From: Pseudomonas_T sp032052615
GTDB taxonomy: Bacteria; Pseudomonadota; Gammaproteobacteria; Pseudomonadales; Pseudomonadaceae
Direction: 5' to 3'
NCBI GenBank assembly: GCA_032052615.1
Contig: DAMBWF010000020.1
Span: 1-43,609 of the forward strand
Length of the DNA: 43,609 bases
In this document: piece after piece, positions 7,335 through 21,906 of the stretch
How positions within the stretch are numbered: the first letter of the stretch is position 1
Layout: every line of letters starts with the position of its first letter
The notes under the pieces: model-generated
The model's database searches: none
What the model was told of the DNA's origin: nothing
The model's input: the letters and a program-made list of their open reading frames with translations, nothing else
Position numbers and translations under genes: made by a program

Positions 7335-7706
7335 ATGGCTCTGACCAACGAAGACATCATCAACGCCGTATCCGAAATGTCCGTCATGCAAGTGGTGGAA
7401 CTGATCAAGGCGATGGAAGAGAAATTCGGCGTGACCGCCGCTGCCGCCGTTGCCGCTGGCCCGGCTGCTGGCCCGGCTGCCGCCGCCGAAGAGCAAACCG
7501 AGTTCACCATCGTCCTGGCCGAAGCCGGCGACAAGAAAGTGAACGTGATCAAGGTCGTTCGCGAGCTGACCGGTCTGGGCCTGAAAGAAGCCAAGGCTGT
7601 CGTTGACGGCGCCCCGGGCGTGGTGAAGGAAGGTGTTTCGAAAGAAGAAGCCGAAGCCGCCAAAAAAGCCCTGGAAGAAGCTGGCGCCAAGGTCGAGCTC
7701 AAATAA
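7335..7706 (+). CDS. rplL: 50S ribosomal protein L7/L12
   Basis: Multimeric stalk protein that recruits translational GTPases. 123 aa. N-terminal dimerisation domain (residues 1-33), an unusually clear Ala/Gly/Pro hinge (AAGPAAGPAAAAEE, with AAGPAAGPAA repetitive), then the C-terminal factor-binding domain with VIKVVRELTGLGLKEAKAVV. SD AGGAAA. Probably translated at a higher rate than L10, since four or six copies are needed; an attenuator follows. Confidence 0.98.
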   Translation: MALTNEDIINAVSEMSVMQVVELIKAMEEKFGVTAAAAVAAGPAAGPAAAAEEQTEFTIVLAEAGDKKVNVIKVVRELTGLGLKEAKAVVDGAPGVVKEGVSKEEAEAAKKALEEAGAKVELK

Positions 7707-7752
7707 GTTCGGCTCTTGCGTCTACAGCCTGAGCGTCTCGCAAAAGGCTGAT

Positions 7753-7781
7753 GGCTGGTGGCTCATGCCACCGGCCTTTTT
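7753..7781 (+). terminator. Attenuator between rplL and rpoB
   Basis: GGCTGGTGGC (7753-7762) pairs with GCCACCGGCC (7767-7776) around loop TCAT, followed by TTTTT. No strong promoter is visible before rpoB, so rpoBC must depend on read-through. That is the expected role of the rplL-rpoB attenuator, which lowers polymerase synthesis relative to ribosomal protein. Confidence 0.8.
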
Positions 7782-7827
7782 CCGTTCTAGACAGGCAGTC
7801 GGTTGGCTGCCTGTCTAGAACGGAAAA
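7778..7827 (+). repeat. Perfect 21-bp inverted repeat, likely RNase III-type processing hairpin
   Basis: 7778-7798 is exactly complementary to 7807-7827, with an 8-base loop TCGGTTGG. The left arm begins within the T-tract of the attenuator, so the two hairpins share bases and may compete or fold in sequence. The stem's length and position match the RNase III site found between rplL and rpoB in enterics. A smaller CCACCC/GGGTGG hairpin follows near 7830-7845. Confidence 0.8.
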
Positions 7828-7927
7828 CCCACCCGCGGGGGTGGCGCGGACTTCGGGTTCGCACGATTTTCTGGCTGCTTCCGCCGGGAGGAGCCAAACA
7901 AGCAGGTGACCAAGCTGGGGAACGCTG

Positions 7928-10900
7928 ATGGCTTACTCATACACTGAGAAAAAACGTATCCGCAAAGACTTTAGCAAGTTGCCGGATGTCATGGATGTGC
8001 CCTACCTCCTGGCCATCCAGCTGGATTCGTATCGCGAATTCCTGCAGGCAGGGGTGAGCAAGGATCAGTTCCGCGACATCGGTCTGCACGCGGCCTTCAA
8101 GTCCGTTTTCCCGATTATCAGCTATTCCGGCAACGCGGCCCTGGAGTATGTCGGCTATCGCCTGGGCGAACCGGCATTCGACGTGAAAGAGTGCGTGTTG
8201 CGTGGCGTGACCTTCGCGGTCCCGTTGCGGGTGAAAGTACGTCTGATCATCTTCGACAAGGAGTCGTCGAACAAAGCGATCAAGGACATCAAGGAACAGG
8301 AAGTCTACATGGGGGAAATCCCCCTGATGACCGAGAACGGTACCTTCATCATCAACGGTACCGAGCGGGTCATCGTGTCCCAGCTGCACCGCTCCCCGGG
8401 CGTGTTCTTCGACCACGACCGCGGCAAGACCCACAGTTCCGGCAAGCTGCTGTACTCCGCGCGCATCATTCCTTACCGTGGCTCCTGGCTGGACTTCGAG
8501 TTCGATCCGAAGGACGCCGTCTTCGTCCGTATCGACCGTCGCCGCAAGCTGCCGGCGTCCGTGCTGCTGCGCGCGCTGGGTTACAGCACCGAGGAAATCC
8601 TCGACGCGTTCTACGACACCAACGTCTTCCATCAGCGTGGCGAAGGCCTGGCCCTGGAGCTGGTGCCGCAACGCCTGCGCGGTGAAATCGCATCCTTCGA
8701 CATCAAGGATGCCAGCGGCAAGGTCATCGTCGAGCAGGGCCGCCGGATCACCGCGCGGCACATCAACCAGCTCGATAAGGCCGGTATCAAAGAGCTCGAA
8801 GTCCCGATGGAATACCTGCTGGGCCGTACCTCGGCCAAGGCCATCGTGCACCCGGCCACCGGCGAGATCATCGCCGAGTGCAACACCGAGCTCACCACCG
8901 AGATACTGGTGAAAGCCGCCAAGGCCCAGGTCGTCCGCATCGAGACCCTGTACACCAACGACATCGACTGCGGCCCGTTCATTTCGGACACCCTGAAGAT
9001 CGACTCCACCGGCAATCAGCTGGAAGCCCTGGTCGAGATCTACCGCATGATGCGCCCCGGCGAGCCGCCGACCAAGGAAGCTGCCGAGACCCTGTTCAAC
9101 AACCTGTTCTTCAGCGCCGAGCGCTACGACCTGTCCGCGGTCGGCCGCATGAAGTTCAACCGCCGCATTGGTCGGACCGAGATCGAAGGTTCCGGCGTGC
9201 TGAGCCGCGAAGACATCGTCGAGGTGCTCAAGACCCTCGTCGACATCCGTAACGGCAAGGGCATCGTCGACGACATCGACCACCTGGGTAACCGTCGCGT
9301 GCGTTGTGTCGGCGAGATGGCCGAGAACCAGTTCCGCGTGGGCCTGGTGCGTGTCGAGCGTGCCGTCAAGGAACGCCTGTCCATGGCCGAGAGCGAAGGC
9401 CTGATGCCGCAGGACCTGATCAACGCCAAGCCGGTTGCCGCCGCGATCAAGGAATTCTTCGGCTCCAGCCAACTGTCCCAGTTCATGGACCAGAACAACC
9501 CGCTTTCCGAGATCACCCACAAGCGCCGCGTCTCCGCGCTCGGCCCGGGCGGTCTGACCCGTGAGCGCGCCGGCTTCGAAGTCCGCGACGTACACCCGAC
9601 CCACTACGGCCGCGTGTGCCCGATCGAAACGCCGGAAGGTCCGAACATCGGCCTGATCAACTCCCTGGCCGCCTATGCCCGCACCAACCAGTACGGCTTC
9701 CTGGAAAGCCCGTACCGCGTGGTTAAGGACGGCGAGGTCACCGACGAGATCGTGTTCCTGTCCGCCATCGAGGAAGCCGACCATGTCATCGCCCAGGCCA
9801 GCGCGAAGCTGGAAGGGCGCAAGCTGGTCGACGAACTGGTCGCGGTTCGCCACCTGAACGAATTCACCGTGAAGGCGCCCGAAGACGTCACCCTGATGGA
9901 CGTCTCGCCGAAACAGGTGGTTTCCGTCGCGGCCTCGCTGATTCCGTTCCTCGAACACGACGACGCCAACCGTGCGTTGATGGGTTCGAACATGCAGCGT
10001 CAAGCCGTGCCGACCCTGCGCGCCGACAAACCGCTGGTGGGCACCGGGATGGAGCGCAACGTCGCCCGTGACTCCGGCGTCTGCGTGGTGGCCCGTCGTG
10101 GCGGCGTGATCGACTCCGTCGACGCCGGCCGCATCGTGGTGCGCGTGGTGGATGCCGAGGTCGAAACTGGCGAGGCTGGCGTCGACATCTATAACCTGAC
10201 CAAGTACACCCGCTCCAACCAAAACACCTGCATCAACCAGCGCCCGCTGGTGAACAAGGGTGACGTGGTGGCGCGTGGCGATATCCTGGCCGACGGCCCG
10301 TCCACCGACATGGGCGAGCTGGCCCTGGGCCAGAACATGCGCGTCGCGTTCATGCCCTGGAACGGCTTCAACTTCGAGGACTCCATCTGCCTCTCCGAGC
10401 GCGTCGTCCAGGAGGATCGCTTCACCACGATCCATATCCAGGAACTGACCTGCGTCGCCCGCGACACCAAGCTCGGCCCAGAGGAAATCACCGCGGATAT
10501 CCCGAACGTGGGCGAGGCCGCGCTGAACAAGCTGGACGAGGCCGGCATCGTCTACGTCGGCGCCGAAGTGCTGGCCGGCGACATCCTGGTCGGCAAGGTC
10601 ACCCCGAAAGGCGAGACCCAGCTGACTCCGGAAGAAAAACTGCTGCGCGCGATCTTCGGCGAGAAGGCGTCCGACGTGAAGGACACCTCCCTGCGTGTGC
10701 CGACCGGCACCAAGGGTACCGTCATCGATGTGCAGGTCTTCACCCGCGATGGCGTCGAGCGTGATAGCCGCGCCCTGGCCATCGAGAAGATGCAACTGGA
10801 CGAAATCCGCAAGGACCTCAACGAGGAGTTCCGCATCGTCGAGGGCGCGACCTTTGAACGTCTACGCGCCGCCCTGGTGGGCGCGAAGGCCGAAGGCGGC

Positions 10901-11998
10901 GCGGGCCTGAAGAAGGGCGCGGTGATCGACGACGCGTTCCTCGACGGTCTCGAGCATGGCCAGTGGTTCAAGCTGCGCATGAGCGACGACGCTCTGAACG
11001 AGCAGCTCGAGAAGGCCCAGGCCTATCTGTCCGACCGCCGTCAGTTGCTGGACGACAAGTTCGAAGACAAGAAGCGCAAGCTGCAGCAGGGCGACGACCT
11101 GGCGCCGGGCGTGCTGAAGATCGTCAAGGTCTACCTGGCCATCAAGCGCCGCATCCAGCCGGGCGACAAGATGGCAGGCCGTCACGGTAACAAGGGTGTG
11201 GTCTCGGTGATCATGCCGGTCGAGGACATGCCGCACGACGCCAACGGCACGCCGGTGGACATCGTATTGAACCCGCTGGGCGTACCGTCGCGGATGAACG
11301 TCGGCCAGATTCTCGAAACCCACCTGGGCCTCGCGGCCAAGGGCCTGGGCGAGAAGATCAACCGCATGCTCGAAGAGCAGCGCAAGATCGCCGAGCTGCG
11401 TCAGTTCCTCAACGAGATCTACAACGAGGTGGGCGGTCGCCAAGAGAACCTGGACGAACTGTCGGACAACGAAATCGTTGCCCTGGCCAATAACCTCAAG
11501 GGTGGCGTGCCCATGGCGACCCCGGTGTTCGACGGCGCCAAGGAACGCGAGATCAAGGCCATGCTGAAGCTCGCCGACCTGCCGGAGAGCGGCCAGATGC
11601 GCCTGTTCGACGGCCGTACCGGCAACCAGTTCGAGCGCCCGACCACCGTCGGCTACATGTACATGCTCAAGCTGAACCACCTGGTCGACGACAAGATGCA
11701 CGCCCGTTCCACCGGCTCCTACAGCCTGGTCACCCAGCAACCGCTGGGCGGCAAGGCGCAGTTCGGTGGTCAGCGTTTCGGGGAGATGGAGGTCTGGGCG
11801 CTGGAAGCCTATGGCGCCGCCTACACCCTGCAGGAAATGCTGACGGTCAAGTCGGACGACGTGAACGGCCGGACCAAGATGTACAAGAACATCGTGGACG
11901 GCGATCACCGCATGGAGGCCGGCATGCCCGAGTCCTTCAACGTGCTGATCAAAGAGATCCGCTCGCTCGGCATCGACATCGAACTGGAAACCGAATAA
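7928..11998 (+). CDS. rpoB: RNA polymerase subunit beta
   Basis: Catalytic core subunit, 1356 aa, full length. The rifampicin-pocket segment around residues 512-545 reads GSSQLSQFMDQNNPLSEITH, with Q518, D521, H531 and S536 all wild type, so no classic resistance change. Other conserved blocks are RVCPIETPEGPNIGL, the GDKMAGRHGNKGV region near the active site, and the C-terminal GEMEVWALEAYGAAYTLQEM. SD GGGGAA precedes ATG. The mRNA is reached by read-through past the rplL-rpoB hairpins; rpoC follows after 64 bases. Confidence 0.99.
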   Translation: MAYSYTEKKRIRKDFSKLPDVMDVPYLLAIQLDSYREFLQAGVSKDQFRDIGLHAAFKSVFPIISYSGNAALEYVGYRLGEPAFDVKECVLRGVTFAVPLRVKVRLIIFDKESSNKAIKDIKEQEVYMGEIPLMTENGTFIINGTERVIVSQLHRSPGVFFDHDRGKTHSSGKLLYSARIIPYRGSWLDFEFDPKDAVFVRIDRRRKLPASVLLRALGYSTEEILDAFYDTNVFHQRGEGLALELVPQRLRGEIASFDIKDASGKVIVEQGRRITARHINQLDKAGIKELEVPMEYLLGRTSAKAIVHPATGEIIAECNTELTTEILVKAAKAQVVRIETLYTNDIDCGPFISDTLKIDSTGNQLEALVEIYRMMRPGEPPTKEAAETLFNNLFFSAERYDLSAVGRMKFNRRIGRTEIEGSGVLSREDIVEVLKTLVDIRNGKGIVDDIDHLGNRRVRCVGEMAENQFRVGLVRVERAVKERLSMAESEGLMPQDLINAKPVAAAIKEFFGSSQLSQFMDQNNPLSEITHKRRVSALGPGGLTRERAGFEVRDVHPTHYGRVCPIETPEGPNIGLINSLAAYARTNQYGFLESPYRVVKDGEVTDEIVFLSAIEEADHVIAQASAKLEGRKLVDELVAVRHLNEFTVKAPEDVTLMDVSPKQVVSVAASLIPFLEHDDANRALMGSNMQRQAVPTLRADKPLVGTGMERNVARDSGVCVVARRGGVIDSVDAGRIVVRVVDAEVETGEAGVDIYNLTKYTRSNQNTCINQRPLVNKGDVVARGDILADGPSTDMGELALGQNMRVAFMPWNGFNFEDSICLSERVVQEDRFTTIHIQELTCVARDTKLGPEEITADIPNVGEAALNKLDEAGIVYVGAEVLAGDILVGKVTPKGETQLTPEEKLLRAIFGEKASDVKDTSLRVPTGTKGTVIDVQVFTRDGVERDSRALAIEKMQLDEIRKDLNEEFRIVEGATFERLRAALVGAKAEGGAGLKKGAVIDDAFLDGLEHGQWFKLRMSDDALNEQLEKAQAYLSDRRQLLDDKFEDKKRKLQQGDDLAPGVLKIVKVYLAIKRRIQPGDKMAGRHGNKGVVSVIMPVEDMPHDANGTPVDIVLNPLGVPSRMNVGQILETHLGLAAKGLGEKINRMLEEQRKIAELRQFLNEIYNEVGGRQENLDELSDNEIVALANNLKGGVPMATPVFDGAKEREIKAMLKLADLPESGQMRLFDGRTGNQFERPTTVGYMYMLKLNHLVDDKMHARSTGSYSLVTQQPLGGKAQFGGQRFGEMEVWALEAYGAAYTLQEMLTVKSDDVNGRTKMYKNIVDGDHRMEAGMPESFNVLIKEIRSLGIDIELETE

Positions 11999-12062
11999 CA
12001 CGCGACGCTACACGGTGCGCCCGGTCACTGCCGGCCGCACCGGTCCGTGAGGAGGAAAGGCC

Positions 12063-16262
<4,200 letters not shown>

Positions 16263-16267
16263 GAGCG

Positions 16268-16300
16268 GGTCCGGGCGATTCGTCGCCCGGACCTTGTCTT
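16268..16300 (+). terminator. Terminator-like hairpin after rpoC
   Basis: Perfect 11-bp stem 16268-16278 / 16283-16293 with a TTCG tetraloop, then TTGTCTT. The T-tract is interrupted, so termination may be partial. The next promoter's -35 starts at its end. Confidence 0.65.
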
Positions 16301-16327
16301 GACGGGGGCTTGCAGTCTCTTTAGACT
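16299..16327 (+). promoter_or_regulatory. Promoter of the str operon (rpsL-rpsG-fusA-tufA)
   Basis: TTGACG at 16299-16304, 17-base spacer, TAGACT at 16322-16327. Start expected near 16334, giving a leader of about 68 bases before rpsL. Confidence 0.65.
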
Positions 16328-16344
16328 CATGCACCCCTAAATTT

Positions 16345-16369
16345 GGCAGGGCATCCGCTCTGCCATTTT
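16345..16369 (+). promoter_or_regulatory. Leader hairpin before rpsL
   Basis: GGCAGGGC (16345-16352) pairs with GCTCTGCC (16357-16364) through one G-T wobble, loop ATCC, then ATTTTG. It may be an attenuator in the str leader, or simply structured RNA. Confidence 0.4.
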
Positions 16370-16401
16370 GTTTATGTCGAAAGACAACAGTGGAGCTATA
16401 G

Positions 16402-16773
16402 ATGGCAACGATCAACCAGCTGGTGCGCCAGCCGCGCAAGCGCATCGTCGAGAAATCCGACGTGCCGGCGCTGCAGAACTGCCCGCAACGTCGTGGCGTA
16501 TGCACCCGCGTATACACCACCACGCCGAAAAAGCCGAACTCGGCACTGCGTAAGGTTTGCCGTGTGCGGCTGACCAACGGCTACGAAGTCACCTCCTACA
16601 TCGGCGGTGAAGGCCACAACCTGCAAGAGCACAGCGTCGTGCTGATCCGCGGCGGTCGTGTGAAGGACCTTCCCGGTGTGCGTTACCACACCGTGCGCGG
16701 CTCGCTGGATACCTCCGGCGTGAAAGACCGTAAGCAGGGCCGTTCCAAGTACGGCGCCAAGCGTCCGAAGTAA
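16402..16773 (+). CDS. rpsL: 30S ribosomal protein S12
   Basis: Decoding-centre protein, 123 aa. The loop TTTPKKPNSALRKV carries Lys43, and RGGRVKDLPGVRYH carries Lys88; both are the streptomycin-sensitive residues. First gene of the str operon, preceded by its own promoter and leader hairpin. The following 80 bases before rpsG contain a small stem (TCGGG 16807-16811 with CCCGA 16818-16822). Confidence 0.98.
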   Translation: MATINQLVRQPRKRIVEKSDVPALQNCPQRRGVCTRVYTTTPKKPNSALRKVCRVRLTNGYEVTSYIGGEGHNLQEHSVVLIRGGRVKDLPGVRYHTVRGSLDTSGVKDRKQGRSKYGAKRPK

Positions 16774-16853
16774 CCGTTTCTTTTTATTGAGTCGATAAGA
16801 GTAAGGTCGGGCGAAGTCCCGAGCTAACCTGAAGACCGTTAGAGGGCTTATCA

Positions 16854-17324
16854 ATGCCAAGACGTCGTGTAGCAGCCAAGCGTGAGATCCTGGACGATCC
16901 GAAGTACGGAAGCCAGATCCTCGCCAAGTTCATGAACCACGTGATGGAAAGCGGCAAGAAGGCCGTGGCCGAGCGCATCGTTTACGGCGCTCTGGATACC
17001 GTCAAGTCGCGCAAGAACACCGATCCCCTGGAAATCTTCGAAAAAGCTCTCGACGCCATCGCTCCGCTGGTCGAAGTGAAGTCCCGCCGTGTAGGCGGCG
17101 CGACTTATCAGGTTCCGGTCGAAGTTCGTCCGTCCCGTCGTAATGCACTGGCCATGCGTTGGCTGGTGGACTCCGCGCGCAAGCGTGGTGAGAAATCCAT
17201 GGCGCTGCGTCTTGCCGGCGAGCTGCTGGATGCCTTCGAAGGCAAAGGCGCCGCTGTGAAGAAACGTGAAGACGTGCATCGGATGGCCGAAGCCAACAAG
17301 GCCTTCTCGCACTACCGTTTCTAA
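16854..17324 (+). CDS. rpsG: 30S ribosomal protein S7
   Basis: Primary assembly protein of the 30S head that contacts E-site tRNA; in enterics also the str operon repressor, acting in the rpsL-rpsG gap. 156 aa. Conserved N-terminus MPRRRVAAKREILDDPKYGS, signature VKSRRVGGATYQVPVEVRP, and C-terminal HRMAEANKAFSHYRF. The hairpin at 16804-16830 upstream (TCGGG/CCCGA plus outer AGG/CCT) is a candidate S7-binding element, but its resemblance to the E. coli site is not established. fusA follows after 30 bases. Confidence 0.98.
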   Translation: MPRRRVAAKREILDDPKYGSQILAKFMNHVMESGKKAVAERIVYGALDTVKSRKNTDPLEIFEKALDAIAPLVEVKSRRVGGATYQVPVEVRPSRRNALAMRWLVDSARKRGEKSMALRLAGELLDAFEGKGAAVKKREDVHRMAEANKAFSHYRF

Positions 17325-17354
17325 GACAGCGCTCTATTTTACGAGGACCTCATT

Positions 17355-19484
<2,130 letters not shown>

Positions 19485-19514
19485 TTCAGCCCTTTAAGTA
19501 AGAGGTTTACTGTC

Positions 19515-20708
19515 GTGGCTAAGGAAAAGTTCGAACGTAACAAACCGCACGTCAACGTCGGCACCATCGGTCACGTTGACCATGGCAAGACCACTCTGAC
19601 CGCTGCGCTGACCAAGGTCTGCTCCGAGACCTGGGGTGGCTCCGCTCGCGCTTTCGACCAGATCGACAACGCGCCGGAAGAGAAGGCTCGCGGTATCACC
19701 ATCAACACCTCTCACGTTGAGTACGACTCGCCCGTTCGCCACTACGCGCACGTGGATTGCCCGGGTCACGCCGACTATGTGAAGAACATGATCACCGGTG
19801 CCGCCCAGATGGACGGCGCGATCCTGGTCTGTTCGGCTGCCGACGGCCCCATGCCGCAAACTCGCGAGCACATCCTGCTCTCCCGTCAGGTAGGCGTTCC
19901 CTACATCGTCGTGTTCCTGAACAAGGCCGACATGGTCGACGACGCCGAGCTGCTGGAACTGGTCGAGATGGAAGTTCGCGATCTGCTGAACACCTACGAC
20001 TTCCCGGGCGACGATACCCCGATCGTCATCGGCTCCGCGCTGATGGCCCTGAACGGCCAGGACGACAACGAGATGGGTGTTACCGCCGTGCGCAAGCTGG
20101 TGGAAACCCTGGACTCCTACATTCCGGAGCCCGAGCGTGCCATCGACAAGCCGTTCCTGATGCCGATCGAAGACGTGTTCTCGATCTCCGGCCGTGGCAC
20201 CGTGGTGACCGGTCGTGTCGAGCGTGGTGTCGTCAAAGTCCAGGAAGAAGTGGAAATCGTCGGTATCAAGGCGACCACCAAGACCACCTGCACCGGCGTC
20301 GAAATGTTCCGCAAGCTGCTCGACGAAGGTCGCGCGGGCGAGAACGTCGGCGTGCTGCTGCGCGGCACCAAGCGTGAAGAAGTGGAGCGCGGTCAGGTCC
20401 TGGCCAAGCCGGGCACCATCAAGCCCCACACCAAGTTCGAGTGCGAAGTGTACGTACTGAGCAAGGAAGAAGGCGGTCGCCACACGCCGTTCTTCAAGGG
20501 CTATCGCCCGCAGTTCTACTTCCGGACCACCGACGTGACCGGTAACTGCGAGCTGCCCGAAGGCGTGGAAATGGTCATGCCGGGCGACAACATCAAGATG
20601 ATCGTCACCCTGATCGCTCCGATCGCCATGGAAGACGGCCTGCGCTTCGCCATCCGCGAAGGTGGTCGTACCGTCGGCGCTGGCGTGGTTGCCAAGATCA
20701 TCGAATAA
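19515..20708 (+). CDS. tufA: EF-Tu, translation elongation factor (tufA position)
   Basis: Same 397 aa protein as the copy at 3042, here at the end of the str operon 30 bases after fusA. It starts with GTG rather than ATG, with AGAGG upstream, and codons 1-3 differ from tufB at one base each; everything from codon 4 is identical. Having a different start codon and a different promoter lets the cell tune the two copies separately while conversion keeps the protein the same. Ends in a strong terminator. Confidence 0.98.
   Translation: MAKEKFERNKPHVNVGTIGHVDHGKTTLTAALTKVCSETWGGSARAFDQIDNAPEEKARGITINTSHVEYDSPVRHYAHVDCPGHADYVKNMITGAAQMDGAILVCSAADGPMPQTREHILLSRQVGVPYIVVFLNKADMVDDAELLELVEMEVRDLLNTYDFPGDDTPIVIGSALMALNGQDDNEMGVTAVRKLVETLDSYIPEPERAIDKPFLMPIEDVFSISGRGTVVTGRVERGVVKVQEEVEIVGIKATTKTTCTGVEMFRKLLDEGRAGENVGVLLRGTKREEVERGQVLAKPGTIKPHTKFECEVYVLSKEEGGRHTPFFKGYRPQFYFRTTDVTGNCELPEGVEMVMPGDNIKMIVTLIAPIAMEDGLRFAIREGGRTVGAGVVAKIIE
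19524..20708 (+). repeat. Long direct repeat, tuf copy 2
   Basis: 1185 bases identical to 3051-4235, same orientation, 16,473 bases apart. Recombination between them would delete secE, nusG and rpoBC, so such products are inviable, which favours non-crossover conversion. Confidence 0.9.
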
Positions 20709-20724
20709 AATCGATTGATCCTGG

Positions 20725-20748
20725 AAAAAGGCCCTTCGGGGCCTTTTT
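20725..20748 (+). terminator. Intrinsic terminator after tufA
   Basis: AAAAAGGCCC / GGGCCTTTTT stem with a TTCG tetraloop (20735-20738), then CTTTT. A/T flanks make it usable on both strands. Ends the str operon. Confidence 0.93.
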
Positions 20749-20767
20749 CTTTTGAATTGATCAAATA

Positions 20768-20796
20768 TTGACACCCCTGGAGGGCATCCGTACAAT
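20768..20796 (+). promoter_or_regulatory. S10 operon promoter
   Basis: Consensus TTGACA at 20768-20773, 17-base spacer, TACAAT at 20791-20796, followed by a GC-rich discriminator (TGCGCCTCC) typical of stringent control. Start near 20803, so the leader is only about 56 bases. Confidence 0.85.
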
Positions 20797-20858
20797 TGCG
20801 CCTCCTTTTTATCGGGCATATGCGTCCGAGGGGAAAGGCAACTTGGAGTCTGAGGCAA

Positions 20859-21170
20859 ATGCAAAACCAACAAATCCGTATCCGGCTGAAGGCTTTTGAC
20901 CATCGCCTGATCGATCAGTCCACCCAGGAAATCGTGGAAACCGCGAAGCGTACTGGGGCTCAGGTGCGTGGTCCGATTCCTCTGCCTACCCGCAAGGAAC
21001 GCTTCACGGTGCTGATCTCCCCGCACGTCAACAAAGATGCTCGCGATCAATACGAGATCCGTACCCACAAGCGCGTGCTGGACATCGTTCAGCCGACCGA
21101 CAAGACCGTCGATGCGCTGATGAAGCTCGATCTTGCGGCTGGTGTAGAAGTGCAGATCAGCCTCGGCTGA
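20859..21170 (+). CDS. rpsJ: 30S ribosomal protein S10
   Basis: 30S head protein that also serves in antitermination with NusB and binds NusG. ATG at 20859 gives MQNQQIRIRLKAFDHR and 103 aa, the family length; an in-frame ATG further upstream overlaps the promoter and is rejected. Signature GPIPLPTRKERFTVLISPHV. First gene of the S10 operon; an 86-base gap precedes rplC. Confidence 0.98.
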   Translation: MQNQQIRIRLKAFDHRLIDQSTQEIVETAKRTGAQVRGPIPLPTRKERFTVLISPHVNKDARDQYEIRTHKRVLDIVQPTDKTVDALMKLDLAAGVEVQISLG

Positions 21171-21256
21171 AATCCCTCGGGATTTTAGTCGTGTAACGCT
21201 CTGAAATGGGCGGCCATAGCGGGTGAAAGCCCCGTACACTCATGAGGTTTTACAAC

Positions 21257-21892
21257 ATGACTATTGGTGTAGTCGGTCGTAAGTGCGGCATGACCCGCAT
21301 TTTCACCGAAGAAGGTGTCTCCATTCCGGTCACGGTCATCGAGATCGAGCCGAATCGTGTCACCCAGTTCAAAAGCGAAGAGAGCGATGGCTATCGCGCC
21401 GTGCAGGTCACTGTCGGCGAGCGTCGTGCCTCTCGTGTGACCAAGGCGCAAGCCGGTCATTTCTCCAAGGCCAGCGTGGCTGCGGGTCGTGCGGTTGTCG
21501 AGTTCCGTCTTGAAGAGGGCGAATACAAGGCAGGCGACCAGCTCAACGTCGAGCTGTTCCAGGCGGGTCAGCTGGTGGACGTCACCGGTCAGTCCAAGGG
21601 TAAAGGCTACGCCGGTACCATCAAGCGCTGGAACTTCCGCGGTCAGGACAACACCCACGGTAACTCCGTGTCTCACCGTGTCCCGGGTTCCATCGGCCAG
21701 TGCCAGACTCCTGGTCGAGTGTTCAAGGGCAAGAAGATGTCCGGTCACCTGGGTGCCGAGCGCGTAACCGTGCAATCCCTGGAAGTCGTCCGTGTCGACG
21801 CCGAACGCAATCTGTTGCTGGTCAAGGGTGCCGTTCCCGGTGCTACCGGTGGCGATGTGCTGGTGCGTCCGGCTGCCAAGGCTCGCGGTTAA
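21257..21892 (+). CDS. rplC: 50S ribosomal protein L3
   Basis: Early assembly protein reaching to the peptidyl-transferase centre. The start is ATG at 21257 (GAGG eight bases before), giving MTIGVVGRKCGMTRIF and 211 aa; the ATG 15 bases upstream overlaps the ribosome-binding site and is not used. The conserved centre loop RGQDNTHGNSVSHRVPGSIG includes the glutamine (in GSIGQCQTPGRV) that is methylated in gammaproteobacteria. rplD follows after 14 bases. Confidence 0.97.
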   Translation: MTIGVVGRKCGMTRIFTEEGVSIPVTVIEIEPNRVTQFKSEESDGYRAVQVTVGERRASRVTKAQAGHFSKASVAAGRAVVEFRLEEGEYKAGDQLNVELFQAGQLVDVTGQSKGKGYAGTIKRWNFRGQDNTHGNSVSHRVPGSIGQCQTPGRVFKGKKMSGHLGAERVTVQSLEVVRVDAERNLLLVKGAVPGATGGDVLVRPAAKARG

Positions 21893-21906
21893 GGGGAGAG
21901 CATCAG

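Noticed and set aside
7465..7496. Repetitive GC-rich tract in rplL as a possible repeat element
   Set aside because: It encodes the flexible Ala/Gly/Pro hinge of L7/L12, a normal family feature.
20796..20858. N-terminal extension of rpsJ
   Set aside because: It starts within the S10 promoter -10 region; the conserved protein starts at 20859.
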